NCBI GenBank assembly: GCA_013076295.1
Contig: RQOL01000729.1
Span: 5,270,001-5,334,000 of the forward strand
DNA: 64,000 nucleotides
Direction of reading: 5' to 3'
Origin: Sanderia malayensis
Taxonomy: Eukaryota > Cnidaria > Scyphozoa > Semaeostomeae > Pelagiidae
Positions 1-11,200 of this stretch are shown piece after piece. Position 1 is the first letter of the stretch; each line of letters starts with the position of its first letter. The notes beneath the pieces are model-generated. The model ran no database searches and was not told the origin of the DNA. It saw only the letters and a program-made list of their open reading frames with translations. The translations under genes were made by a program, and so were the position numbers.

Positions 1-287
1 TAGATATGATAGTCTGATGTATCGTAACTAACATTTGATCTATCTTCCAAGACCCTTAGGATTCATGATCTTGTAGGCAACGTAGACAAACATTAGGGAG
101 TTTAAACAACCACAACGCTAACGTAAACGTTAACCTTAGCTCCCATATTTTCTGCACTGCGCACACGCCAAAGGACATCCCATTCTGCTAACGTTTTGCG
201 TTAGTGTTCTGTGTCCCTAGCTCAGCATCCCTAGCGTTTTGCCAAAACGTTAACTTTTCTTTTACACTTTACGTTTCTTTTGTCGAT

Positions 288-1320
288 ATGAGTAGTCAAT
301 CAACTACATCAACATCAGAGAAAGCTGCTGGGTAAGTTTTACGCTGTTATTCTACAAAAATACCTCATAAATGATTCATAGAGCCATTCAATATTTGATA
401 AGCATCTAGGCCCAAAACTTATCTCGTGCAACTCAGGTACTGATTGCAATTATTATGGTCATTTAAGTTCCTAGATATAATCACAAACACGAGTTCATGT
501 TAGGAAGAGATTTAAGTGGTTAAAAACCCATGATGTGTTGCTGCTAGGAGAGGTTTTGGCTTCAGAATTGTGGATTTCGAAGGCGGGAGGCGTGGAAAGG
601 GGAGAGAAATGGAAGGCAATTTCAGAAAATCTGAACCATGTAGAACATCCCAGATTTAATACAAATCCAAGAAGTGTGAGGTAAAGGTTTGTGGTATTGC
701 TGGAGAGAAGAAAGGCGAAGAACATGGAAGAAGAGAGAGCAAGTGGCATTTGTCCTGAATTAACGGACACTGAGAAAATGTTAGATGAGTTGGTTGAGCT
801 CTTCAAATCAGCTGCTTAAGAGCAGAGTTTTGCGGCAAAAGAAAAAGCAAACAAGGTGGCAGGAGATATTGAAAAGGGAAGAAATAAGGAGGCTCAGAAT
901 GGAAAGTAGAGGGGAATCTGTTAAGAGGAATGAATGAAGCGTGGGGATGAATGAAGCGTGGGAATGAATGAAGAGGAATTAATAAAGAGTGGGAATGAGG
1001 CAGGAGGAAAGGAGAAACAAAAGAATTATGGAGTGGAGACATTTAAGTATTTAAATGGAAGTTGAAGTTTGAAATGGAGTGGAAAGAAAGAGAGCAGAAA
1101 TTGAAAGAGAAAGAATTGGAAGAAAAAGCAAAAGAAAGAGAGACTGATGAGAATGAGAGGAAGAAAAGAGAACAAAGAGAGGGATTTTACAAGGGTGGTT
1201 GAGCGTATTGAGCTGCAACTGCAGCAGCAAAACCAGTTGCTGATGCAAGCGATTCAACAACAGCAGCATCAGTGCAATCTCATAATGAACATTAAAGAAC
1301 AAATAAATAAGAAAGTCTGA
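288..1320 (+). pseudogene. Harbinger Myb/SANT-like DNA-binding protein (broken)
   Basis: Exon 1 is 288-331 (starts MSSQSTTSTSEKAAG, donor gtaagt) and exon 2 is 504-1320 (acceptor ttag), and the phases fit. Exon 2 begins GKRFKWLKTHDVLLLGEV and continues with a tryptophan-containing helix (GEKWKAISENLN) and an SVR-type turn, as in the Myb/SANT-like domain of Harbinger second proteins. In the family this protein binds the transposon ends and imports the nuclease. In-frame TAA codons follow the SVR block and the LVELFKSAA block, and a frameshift precedes the glutamine-rich C-terminal coiled segment (IELQLQQQNQLL). It is not translatable as one protein. Confidence 0.8.
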
Positions 1321-1332
1321 CATCTTGTTAGC

Positions 1333-2176
1333 TTATAATTTATAATTCTTGATTTTCAAAATAAATTTGCAACTCTGGTGGGTCAATGTCGAAAAATTTC
1401 GAAGTGGTACTGCCATACAGAGAGTTCCTTGCATTTTTTCACTTAATTGAATTTTCAAGTTCTTTTTAAAGTCTACAAATTTAAAATAATTGACAATATC
1501 CCCGAATAACCATTCCACACTCACTCTAACTGAACTGAATGAATTTTTTTATGCCCATTATATAGAACTCTCTGGTTGATGCCAGGTCTGCTAATGGGAC
1601 ATACAGTGCCATCTACAAAATCCCAACAGTTGCTAAGAGGGGCACCCTTGGCATGAATTGCCTTGGCATCCATTTGCAACACTGGAGAACTGAGAATCTG
1701 CCTATTAAATGAAGTTAGCAGAAATCCCCATTGCTCACTAATGGTATTCATTAAAGTGTTGCAAATCACACAGAGCTCTGGCACTGGTCTCGCAAACCTT
1801 GGAACCATGTCCAAGTATCTGCATGGATATGCAACTCTCTTTAACAAACAACATAAGGCTTCTGTGGTGTCAACTTTCATTATATTGTATGTGATAATTT
1901 CTCCTGGTAAATTTAATGCACGCTGAAAGTCATAAATGTGTCTTTTTTCGAATCGAAACTCTGCCTTGCATCATCGTCTGTTATTCTGTCCAAATCAAAA
2001 TGTTCGTACTGCCAGTATGGGATAACTAGATTTCCAGGTCTTTGTAAAAGGACAACATCCTCATCATCTAGTACATCTAATTGGTGTGCAGCATCAATGG
2101 CTTCGTTTACATTGGCCATTGTTGAATTTGAATACAAGATATATGCTCCGAAGGGAGTTTTCAGAAAATGTAGCAA
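1333..2176 (-). pseudogene. Harbinger DDE nuclease (transposase), internally deleted
   Basis: Read on -, the N-terminal part (about 2119 down to 1521) ends in NCWDFVDGTV, the block with the first catalytic aspartate, followed by NQRVLYNGHKKIHS. This matches the DDE_Tnp_4 family of PIF/Harbinger transposases. A frameshift near 1935 separates the first ~80 residues from the rest. Directly after the HSVQLE block the frame jumps to VSVEWLFGDIVNYFKFVDFK, which belongs near the C-terminus of the family. The middle, with the second Asp and the Glu, is therefore deleted and the enzyme cannot be active. It converges with the Myb-like gene. Confidence 0.85.
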
Positions 2177-2392
2177 AATGTTGAAATTTCTTGCGCAATG
2201 TAGCAGTTAGAATTGTTGCAACATGCTTAATTTCTGAAAACAATAGCCCTCTCATATCAATGTACGTCATTGCTTGCGTTCTCAGCTCGAGTCATGCTTT
2301 ACGCAGTTTCTGTAAGACGATAACGGAAACGATAATGTTAGCAGCTAACCGTACCGTTCACATTAGCGTTGTGGTTGCTTAAACTCCCTATT

Positions 2393-2729
2393 TCCTTCAA
2401 AGAAGCACAAACAGTTTTCACATACACTCTATAAAAAAAATGCATTTAGTTTATTCTCAAAAGTCAAATTACTTGCGATCCGAAGCAGAACACCCATGCA
2501 ATTAATTTCCCTGTTTTACAGTTTGACAGCAATAAAATATCAAAAATACACTTAGTGAGCATAGGTTACGGACCACCGTATGAAAAATGGCGTCTAAAAG
2601 TGGCCTGAGGCCGAAGCAAGGAAATTTACATAACAATACATAACTACCAAATGGGTTTCAATAGCGAATTTCTATAGCAGAAATATACTCGAAATTAAAT
2701 AAATTTTCCAGTGAAAACATAATTTAAAC
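2393..2729. other. Intervening sequence without recognisable content
   Basis: AT-rich spacer between the Harbinger element and the outer nested element. I see no ORF, repeat or domain here. Confidence 0.5.
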
Positions 2730-2839
2730 TATACAGTGTTTTCATGTGACGTCACCAATCTCACATCGGCCATATTGGATGCATTGGAGGGAGATGTATT
2801 GTCAATCATTCCCGTAAATTCGCAAAGTTCGTTGGTAAA

Positions 2840-3766
2840 ATGGTGAATTACTGTCGTATCTACGGCTGTCATAGTAGGCAAGATCGAGAATCACAACTCA
2901 AATTTTATAGACTGCCAAAGATAATTCGAAACCAAGGAGAAAACACGTTGAAATTGAGCGAGGAACGGCAGTTGAAGGAAAGAACTTGGACAACATTAGA
3001 ATTTTCTCACTCCATTTTGTGTCAGGTAATCATGAATTTCTATATTGTGTTTAGAATGTGTTTAATAGGCAATATGAGAAACATATGGGTTCCTTCTAGG
3101 GTCAAACAAAACCACAGTTGACATTCTAAGATCAAGCCTAAAATGGTGGGCCTAAATGTAGCATAACAGTTAACATTATTTCTTTTTGAAGCCTTTTTGT
3201 TCAGTATCTAAGAAAATAAAAGTTGGTTGCCTGTGCAAGGAATCAACTAATAGTAAGTATTTTCGATACCCCTAAGTGGTAAAATACTCTTACCAACCAG
3301 ATCTCATAATAGCAGCACCTTCTATGGTCGGGGCCTCTTGAATAAACCTAACCTTTGTTTAATTACACAGGTAAAAAAGCAGATCTTTATCAAAGAGATG
3401 ATCCAGACTGGGTTCCTTTTCTGCAAATGATGCCTGAGGGCAACCTGCCTTATGAGAAGGATTACTCACAATCAGCAACAGAAAGATTTACACGATGCAG
3501 GATCGTTTTTAAAGGAAAAAGGCTATGACTACAGCAACCACCACATCAGATCAGATCTTTTAACAGAGCTTATTGATACCCATAATTTGCATGTGGAAAA
3601 TAACTCTGGCATTGAAGTTCAGACAGATTTGACAGCAGGTCTTATAGATGCAATGGAGAATGAACTGAAGACGTTAAGAGCTGAAAACATGGAATTGAAA
3701 AAGAAGTTACAGTCAAGCAGCATCTCATTAGTAATAGTAATATACATGTTTGTGGTCAAGCTTTAG
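2840..3766 (+). pseudogene. THAP-domain protein (broken)
   Basis: The start MVNYCRIYGCHSRQDRE with LKFYRLPK is the N-terminal half of a THAP zinc-binding DNA-binding domain (C-x4-C, then the F-x-LPK block). The frame shifts before the second half, NLDNIRIFSLHFVSG, whose third zinc ligand (normally Cys in the C-S-x-H-F motif) is Phe. Exon 1 ends at 3025 (donor gtaatc) and exon 2 starts at 3371, in matching phase, with ADLYQRDDPDWVPFL. A further frameshift leads to 3452-3766, which ends in a coiled coil (ENELKTLRAENMELKKKLQ). The 3' end abuts the YqaJ gene of the opposite strand with no spacer, suggesting an internal deletion. Confidence 0.75.
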
Positions 3767-4073
3767 ATCTCCATTACCTTCTTTCTTTAAATAGAAATTC
3801 TTATCGTCACTTGCCTCTGCCATGTTTTTATCCCTTTTACAATATGGGCACTTAATCTCAACAGCTCTTTTACCACAGCAGTCACACTCCATAATTGCAT
3901 CAGGAGAAGCTCCAATATATGAATCACTGTTTTAATAAAAAAACCACTGCCCATAAGCATAACATTTTCATGCACAAGCTCAATTTCTGCTTCAAAAACT
4001 TCAAGAGCTTGTTTTTCATGTGAACATCCCCAGGAAGTAGTTTAGAAGTAAAACATTGTGCTTCTGGATAGCA
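3721..4073 (-). pseudogene. YqaJ-type nuclease, C-terminal part (split from its 5' half)
   Basis: Read on -, the frames contain CYPEAQCFTSK, then EKQALEVFEAEIELVHENVM, then IGASPDAIMECDCCGK and EIKCPYCKRDKN. GASPDA and the E-I-K triplet are the metal-binding core of the YqaJ/lambda-exonuclease PD-(D/E)XK fold. A frameshift follows CFTSK and another follows GSGFFI. The conserved tail normally found after the YYYY stretch is missing. The upstream half lies at 21869-23101, separated by a Helitron and by a LINE with its own insert. Across both junctions the reading frame is continuous once the inserts are removed. Confidence 0.8.
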
Positions 4074-6328
4074 TCTAATATATATATTCTGCGGAGTCAC
4101 GTGATGACGCACTTTCCTTGCCAAAAACAATGGATTCGACCCGAAACAATAGGTCAAACGCCCAAAAACAATGGGCCGAAACGGCGAACCGTGTGATCAC
4201 AAAGGCTTTTTTGCATGTGGGTATAAGGCAATGAAATTCACACTGAATGTTTAGTTTATTAATTTAACCAGGGTAATGGATTTTGTTTTTCGATTTTCTC
4301 CTGAAATTTTGAATTATTCCACTAATTATTCTGCTAATTTGTGCTATCACGAAAAAACTACGGTTTACGCTGGCGAAACTTCCAAATTCGCGTCCCGAAC
4401 TCCATTTTCGAACATAGTATTCGCTGTTCATGTGACCCGTTTCGCCTTTTGCTGGAATTTGATTGGCTCTTTCGCGACTTCACGTGAACAGTCACGCATA
4501 TTTCGTAATCATGCAAATTTGCCCTCGGGTTGAACAGCAGGTACTTTTGGAGAAGACACGTGTTTTTGTTTTGAACACAAAGGATAACTCGGCGCCTTTC
4601 AAAGTGTTTTACGACCTGAATTAATTTTGTAAAGACTTGCTAATTGTTTGAGAGACCTCTGGAAAATTACAAGAAACAATTCAGAACACAGGTGATAGCT
4701 TTGTTTTGTTTTTTGATTGAGATGGTTGTAGTTTTTGTAGTAGGCGACCGCCATTGTTGCTTCGGCATGCTGGCGACGCTTAGGCCTAATGTCAACAAGC
4801 CCAAAGTTTTATTAAACAAATTATGATAAGGGGTTATCAGGCGAGCGAAGCGAGCCAAACTGTTGCAAGAGGAGTAGGCAGAGGCATGAGCGAAGCGAAT
4901 GCAGCGCACGAAGTGCGCCCTATCAAGCAATGTTTCTTGATAATAGATAGACAGGCGAGCGCAGCGAGCTAACCCATTGTACGTGGGGTTGAAAGAGGCA
5001 TGAGCGAAGCGAATGCAGCGCACGAAGTGCGCCCTATCAGACAATGTTTCTTGATAATAGATAGACAGACGAGCGCAGCGAGCTAACCCATTGTACGTGG
5101 GGTTGAAAGAGGCATGAGCGAAGCGAATGCAGCGCACGAAGTGCGCCCTATCAGACAACGTTTCTTGATAATAGATAGACAGGCAAGCGCAGCGAGCTAA
5201 CCCATTGTACGTGGGGTTGAAAGAGGCATGAGCGAAGCGAATGCAGCGCACGAAGTGCGCCTTATCAGACAATGTTTCTTGATAATAGATAGACAGGCGA
5301 GCACAGCGAGCTAACCCATTGTACGTGGGGTTGAAAGAGGCATGAGCGAAGCGAATGCAGCGCACGAAGTGCGCCCTATCAATCAATGTTTCTTGATAAT
5401 AGATAGACAGGCGAGCGCAGCGAGCTAACCCATTGTACGTGGGGTTGAAAGAGGCATGAGCGAAGCGAATGCAGCGCACGAATTGCGCCCTATCAGACAA
5501 TGTTTCTTGATAATAGATAGAAAGGCGAGCGCAACAAGCTAACCCATTGTACGTGGGGATGAAAGAGGCATGAGCGAAGCGAATGCAGCGCACGAGGTGC
5601 GCCCTATCAGACAATGTTTCTTGATAATAGATAGACAGGCGAGCGCAGCGAGCTAACCCATTGTACGTGGGGTTGAAAGAAGCATGAGCGAAGCGAATGC
5701 AGCGCACGAAGTGCGCCCTATCAGACAATGTTTCTTGATAATAGATAGACAGGCGAGCGCAGCGAGCTAACTTATTGTACGTGGGGTTGACAGAGGCATG
5801 AGCGAAGCGAATGCAGCGCACGAAGTGCGCCCTATCAGACAATGTTTCTTGATAATAGATAGACAGGCGAGCGCAGCGAGCTAACCTATTGTACGTGGGG
5901 TTGAAAGAGGCATGAGCGAAGCGAATGCAGCGCACAAAGTGCGCCCTATCAATCAATGTTTCTTGATAATAGATAGACGGGCGAGCGCAGCGAGCTAACT
6001 CATTGTACATTGGGTTGGAAGAGGCATGAGGGAAGCGAATGCAGCGCACGAAGTGCGCCCTATCAGACAATGTTTCTTGATAATAGATAGACAGGCGAGC
6101 GCAGCGAGCTAACCCATTGTACGAGGGGTTAAAAGAGGCATGAGGGAAGCAAATGCAGTGCACGAAATGCGCCAACCACAGGCGAGCGCAGCGAGCTAAC
6201 TCATTGTACGTGGGGTTGAAAGAGGCATGAGTGTAAGCGAATGCAGCGCACGAAGTGCGCCAACCACATTAAGTTTTTCTCACTTGCCCCCCTCCGGGAA
6301 GCGAGCGTACGCGAGCGCCCCCGGCTAG
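4074..6328. mobile_element. Non-autonomous Helitron 1
   Basis: It starts TCTAATATATAT after host A4073 and ends GCCCCCGGCTAG before host T6329, which is the canonical A|T target with TC and CTRR ends. The 5' end aligns with the copies at 61296 and 63477 (TCTCTAATATATAATC, then CACGTGAC). The insertion splits the YqaJ gene exactly between two codons (agt ata | tgc tat). The 2,255-bp copy encodes no Rep/helicase. Its 3' two thirds is a 114-bp minisatellite. Confidence 0.85.
4838..6275. repeat. 114-bp minisatellite inside Helitron 1, about 12.6 copies
   Basis: The start-to-start distances measured at TGTTTCTTGATAATAGATAG are 114 bp. Each unit contains GGCATGAGCGAAGCGAATGC followed by the perfect hairpin GCGCACGAAGTGCGC (6-bp stem, GAA loop) and a CGAGCGCAGCGAGC block. 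The final unit runs into the Helitron 3' end (CAACCACATTAAG...). Because 114 is a multiple of 3, a spurious 502-codon open frame runs along the - strand. Confidence 0.95.
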
Positions 6329-6353
6329 TATACTTTTAATATGGCTTTGTGAG

Positions 6354-6361
6354 GGCTGAGT
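6354..6361. repeat. Left target-site duplication of the LINE (GGCTGAGT)
   Basis: The identical octamer recurs at 21861-21868, directly after the GA-rich tail. Collapsing the two copies rejoins the YqaJ frame (PTQPSQSHIKSICYPEA on -). Confidence 0.85.
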
Positions 6362-7614
6362 ACGAGCAAGAAGCCAAATCAAGCCAGAGATTGGGAAAGA
6401 ACAATGTGGTTTTGTACAAGATGGAGGTACAAGAAATGCAATATATATGTTTCCAACAATGTCAGAAAGAGCAATAGAGATGCAAAAAGACCTGTATATT
6501 TGTTTTATAGACTACACGAAAGCTTCTGACAAGGTTAAGCGCAAAGAGCTACTCAAAATACTAGAAGGTTTCGATCTATTTGGGAAAGACATTCGACTTC
6601 TTAGAAATTTATACTGGGAACAGACAGCATGCATTAGAATAGGGAATGATAAGAGTGATTTTGTCAAAATTGAGAGAGGTGTTTGACAGGGGTCTGTCTT
6701 TTCCCCAGATCTATTTAATATATACAGCGAAATGATCCGGAGAGAGTTAGAAGGCATTGAAGGATTTAATGTAGGTGGGCATAAATTTAATAACCTGCGT
6801 TATGCTGATGACACTGTGCTAATAGCCCATTCTAAGGAAAACTACAGAGTCTTCTAGACAGAGTTGTGGAAGAAAGTGCGAAAAAGGGTCTTACCATTAA
6901 TTGCAAAAAGACTGAGTGTATGATAATAAGCAAACAACCTGTTCAATCATGTGATCTAAAAATTGAAAACACTACCATCAAACAAGTCTAATCATTCAAT
7001 TACCTTGGAAGCATAGTAACTGAAGATGGAAAATGCGATTCCGAGATTAAGAAAAGGATTGGTATGTCTAAGCAGGCTTTTGAAAAGCTAGGAAAAATAT
7101 TGAGAGATAGAAAAATGTCAATTGAAACAAAGAAGAGAATCCTTCGCTGCTAGGTCTATTCCATCTTGACATATGGCAGTAAATGCTGGACAATATCAGC
7201 TCAGATGGAAAGTCGGTTGAAAGCTGCTGAAATGTGGCTTCTCAGAAGGATGATGAAAATTTCTTGGGTAGATCATGTTTCAAATGAGGAAGTTTTAAGA
7301 AGAGCTGGAGAAGAAAGGAGGCTTATCAAACTCATTAGGAAAAGACAGGCGGAATTCTTAGGGCATATAATGAGGAAAGAACAACCGGAAGAAATAATAA
7401 CAACAGGCAAGATTGAAGGCAAAAGAGGATGTGGACGACCACGTCTGAACTATCTGACAAGTCTCAGTAAATGGATGCAAGCTCAAGTTCCTAAGCTTGA
7501 GAGAGAAAATTACTCGGTCCAAAAAATGCTAAGAACCTGCAGGGACAGAAAGTTGTGGAAATCTATGGTCACCTACGTCCTGACAGGACATGGTACCTAC
7601 AGAGAGAGAGAGAG
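6362..7614 (+). pseudogene. 5'-truncated LINE: reverse transcriptase C-terminal two thirds
   Basis: The frame from about 6362 reads EQCGFVQDGGTRNAI, LYICFIDYTKASDKV (RT motif A), QGSVFSPDLFNIYSEMI and RYADDTVLIAHSKEN (catalytic YADD near 6800). It continues with INCKKTECMI, FNYLGSIVTEDGKCDSEI, MWLLRRMMKISWVDHV and EFLGHIMRKEQPEE. This is an apurinic-endonuclease-class non-LTR element resembling the RTE/L2-like group, and the clade is uncertain. The endonuclease domain is absent because of 5' truncation at 6362. In-frame stops (for example TGA at 6684 in the R-Q-G motif, and TAG near 7152) and a frameshift near 6850 kill it. The 3' end is a GA-rich tail (7597-7614) that resumes at 21831. Confidence 0.9.
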
Positions 7615-7620
7615 CGATAT

Positions 7621-7835
7621 TTAATGTTACAAATGCTGCACATGCATGTTACATTTGCTGCATGGCTCCTACATATGCTGCACAAATGTTACATATGCTG
7701 CATTACCAGCTGCTACATATGCTGCACAAGTATACTACATTTGCTGCATTGTGTGTTACATTCGCTGCACAGTGTGCTACTTTCGCTGCACAGCATGCTT
7801 CATTTGCTGCACTATTTTTGTTACATTTGCTGCAT
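7621..7835 (+). repeat. Left subterminal array of YTACATWTGCTGCA
   Basis: About ten direct copies of a 14-bp motif (TTACAAATGCTGCA, TTACATTTGCTGCA, CTACATATGCTGCA, TTACATTCGCTGCA, CTACTTTCGCTGCA and similar) are separated by 8-12 bp spacers, a period of about 23-25 bp. This regular spacing near an element end is what recombinase or transposase binding sites look like in other transposons. Binding is inference. Confidence 0.85.
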
Positions 7836-8232
7836 AAGACCTGAAAACGAGGCTAGGTGGCCTTGCAATTTTTGAGACTGTTTTTGTGTTTGTGCTTATG
7901 GTGCATTCCACTCTGCTGATCATCTTCAAGAAACGTGCATTCTTCGCTTGAAAGAATTATCAGTGAAATAATCAGTGGTAAGTGAATTTTTCATATAACT
8001 TTAGATAATTGCTGATTATGATAGTGCCATAATAGCTTTGTATCAAAGCTATGTAGCTTGATGCTCCAACCCGGAAGTTGAATTTCTTGCTTTCAGCTTC
8101 ATATTTCATGCTTTAAGTTCTTTAATCTAGCTGTTTTTACGGAACTCATACTTACTCTGCCCAGGCAGCTATTTGGTTTTTGTGACAATCATCCTACTTA
8201 TTTAGATTTGTTAATTTTTGTTGTTGTTTTAG

Positions 8233-11200
8233 GCACGCTACAAAATCGCTTAGGAGGCCTGTGAAATGTCAAGAAGACCTGGATTTGAAATTGGTAGGTG
8301 AACGATAATTACTTTGAATTTATTGTTAATTTGATATTTTGAAATTACTTTAATCGTTTCTTTTCTTTTAGTTTCTTCAGAACAATGTGATCCTGATGGA
8401 AAAAATGGTGAGGCTGGCTTTCTACCTATTTCATATTGGTATTACCCTACATATGGGCAATTCAAGTTACTTGACATTAACTTTCCAAAATACTATCAAA
8501 TTTTAAGGGCAAATCCTCTCTTTTTTAGAAGCTGTTGAATTATTTGATGACGACATGGATTCAAATAATGAAGAAAAAGGTAAACTGGATACTCTAAACC
8601 ATATTCTTCAAGGCCAATCTTCAAAGGAAATTAGAATTTAATCGAAACACAAAGAGTTTTTTCCTGTTACGTCATCTTCCAAAACTAAAACTATATTGAA
8701 TTACCGTAAATCCTCGAATTGCCTCCCCCTCGAATAAGCCCCCCCTCGAATATGCCCCTACCCTAGGACCACAAATTGTTAATAATCTTTGATCGGTACA
8801 GAACTTCAAAATAGCTTTGAAAATCGGAAACATAGTGAAACAATAACTACTAAAGCTTTTCGTCTGACACTCATCGGAGTAATACATCAGAAAGAGAAAG
8901 AAAATAAAAACCTAACAAACAATTATACCCAAAAGAGGATCGGAATTGGCCAATCAGAAAAGAGGTGAATGATTGGTATAGCGCTTGCATACAGCGAGTT
9001 CGAGACAATTTTGTTTTTCTAACCGTTTTTTCACCAATATCTGAGCATTCTTCTGATTATCTGTGTATGAAAAATACTTCGCTGTAACAACTAAACCAAT
9101 TTCCCGTTTCTTTTCCCAGTAACAACATCAATTTTTGCACCATATTTCAGATAGCTTTATAAGCCCCCCCCCCCTCGAATAAGCCCCCCTCTGAAAATGT
9201 CAAAAATAAATAAGCCCCCAGGGGGCTAATTCGAAGATTTACGGTAATTGTCTTATATACTTGTCTTCTAATTCTACTACATTTCATTTCCAGGCAGCAA
9301 TAAAACAAAACACTCTTCAGATGATAAAAGGAGCAAAGGTATAGATTAAAATTATGTGCATATATTATATGTTTAAGGCAGCAATAAATCAGGCTCTTGT
9401 TAAACTAACCAAAGTATCATATGTAAGCATAGCCTAGTATTACGTCTGTAAGGAAACCATGAATGAGGCTCATATCTAGCTAATAAGCACATTATTTGCG
9501 CTAAAAATAGCTTAGTATTTGAGGGTTATAAGGCAGCCAAAAATAAAGCTCTTATTTGATTAATCATCACAACATTTGTGTTAAGCACAGCTTAGTACTT
9601 CAAGTATATGACGTTGCCATAATTAAGGCTGTTATCTGGCTAATTGTCACATATTTTTGTCAGGCATGGCATGGTATGTAAGGTCTGTAAAACAGATATA
9701 GGTAGCGCTGATATATAACTAATCATCATATTGTTTGCACTGAGTATTAATTAGTATTTAGGTTCTGTTGGGCAGCTATAAGTAAGACTGATGACTGGCT
9801 CATCAGTGCATCATTAGCTCATTTGCACTAAGCATGGCTTAGTATTTTAAGTATAAAAAGCAGCCATAGATTAAGATCATAGTTTATGTTCTCATTCAGA
9901 CCTGCGAATTGTCATTACATCACATTTTATCCTTTTCATTCAAGGATCTTCCAAAACTGGAACAAGAAAACGAGAAACGCAATGCCCTGTCAAAACATGC
10001 CGTGTTAAACGTTATGACCTGCCTCGTCATATGCGGAAAGTGCACAATTGGCCGGACTCTGAAGCAAAACATGTCAAGGCCTTGTACGGACTACGGAAAA
10101 CATATGATAGTCAGGTGAAGCGAAAAAATCCAGAGTTGAAAAACTATCATGTTCCCAAAGCTTGCTCAGTTGAAGGGTGTAGGGCTGTTGTCATCAATCT
10201 TCCGAGACATTTGTCAGCTGTACACAAGGTTGATCCGAAAAGTGAGGAATTTGACATATTGAAGGCAAGAGCCGTACGAATGGAGAATTCTAAGTCACAA
10301 AAGACAAAAGTTCACACAGGAATACAACAGCAGAAATCCTTGACTTTGATCCTTAATCAAGGACTGATTGAGTCTGATTCTGATGACTCATCATTTGTAT
10401 GTTACACAGAATCTTCATCATCACCCTCTTCATCTTCCCTGTCTGAATGTGAAAGCCAGAAAAGGCAGCCAGAAAATAGAGAAGAACCTTATGCTTCAGG
10501 TAGCTTTCAACCAGAGCCATTCATACCACCAACGCCAGATATCGACCAGTATGAAGAGAGTACTGATTGTGATTACCAAGAGAGTGTCATCTCTGATGAT
10601 GATCTCATTGCGGAGATAGCAGTGCAGTCCCCAAAAGAAGAAATCAACGAAATTATGGATTCTTTCTACAATTTTTTGGTGTCTGCTGACTCCGCAAACA
10701 AAGACCCAAAGTCTGCACAGCAGTGCAGAGAGAGGGTAATAACAATCCTCAAAGTTGTTGATGAAACATATGACCCACAGAGCTTGCTGAACAGGAAAAT
10801 AATCCGGGACATTTTCCTCAAGCAGTATTGCCGCCAAAAGAATTTCCACCCTAAAACGATCCAAGCATATCTCACAAGCCTGTCTCACTTTTGCAACTAT
10901 GTGATAACTGAAAACATATCTGCATTTGACTGTGCTAGTGCAACGAGCTTTCAGACGCGACTAAAGACGTGGAAGTCGTCCTACATGAAAGAGGTGAAGA
11001 TAAAGGATATGGCAAAAATGGAGAATGACAGGCGAACAAAAATTACTCCTGATCATATTGTAAAATTTGAACAATCAAGCATTGTAAAGGAAACAATCAA
11101 GTTTCTGGGTATACTTGAAGAAAAAGACTTAGAAGTAACACAACATCGTTTTTCAAGTGTTAGGGACCTGCTGATTACTGAAATCTTCATAGATAATGGC

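Larger units (their letters stand above)
95..2389. mobile_element. PIF/Harbinger DNA transposon, decayed
   Basis: The two ends are inverted repeats of about 35 bp beginning AGGGAGTTTAARCAACCACA, with four mismatches. They are flanked by the 3-bp direct repeat ATT at 92-94 and 2390-2392, which is the target-duplication length typical of Harbinger elements. Inside are two convergent broken genes: a Myb/SANT-like DNA-binding protein on + and a DDE nuclease on -. That gene pair is the standard Harbinger content. Termini are well preserved while both genes are dead, so the copy is non-autonomous now. Confidence 0.9.

Noticed and set aside
4667..6175. 502-codon open frame on - with a 38-residue repeat
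   Set aside because: It is the shadow of a 114-bp minisatellite (114 is divisible by 3), with no start context, and lies inside a non-autonomous Helitron.
4838..6275. CRISPR-like array of repeats with hairpins
   Set aside because: Units are contiguous with no unique spacers and no cas genes, and the context is eukaryotic. The same applies to the arrays at 7621, 12540 and 53355.
7166..7624. Separate 152-aa gene
   Set aside because: It is the C-terminal part of the LINE reverse transcriptase protein after an in-frame stop, not an independent gene.
7555..7875. Overlapping + strand ORFs rich in Leu, His and Cys
   Set aside because: They arise from the TGCTGCA motif array in three frames and have no gene context.
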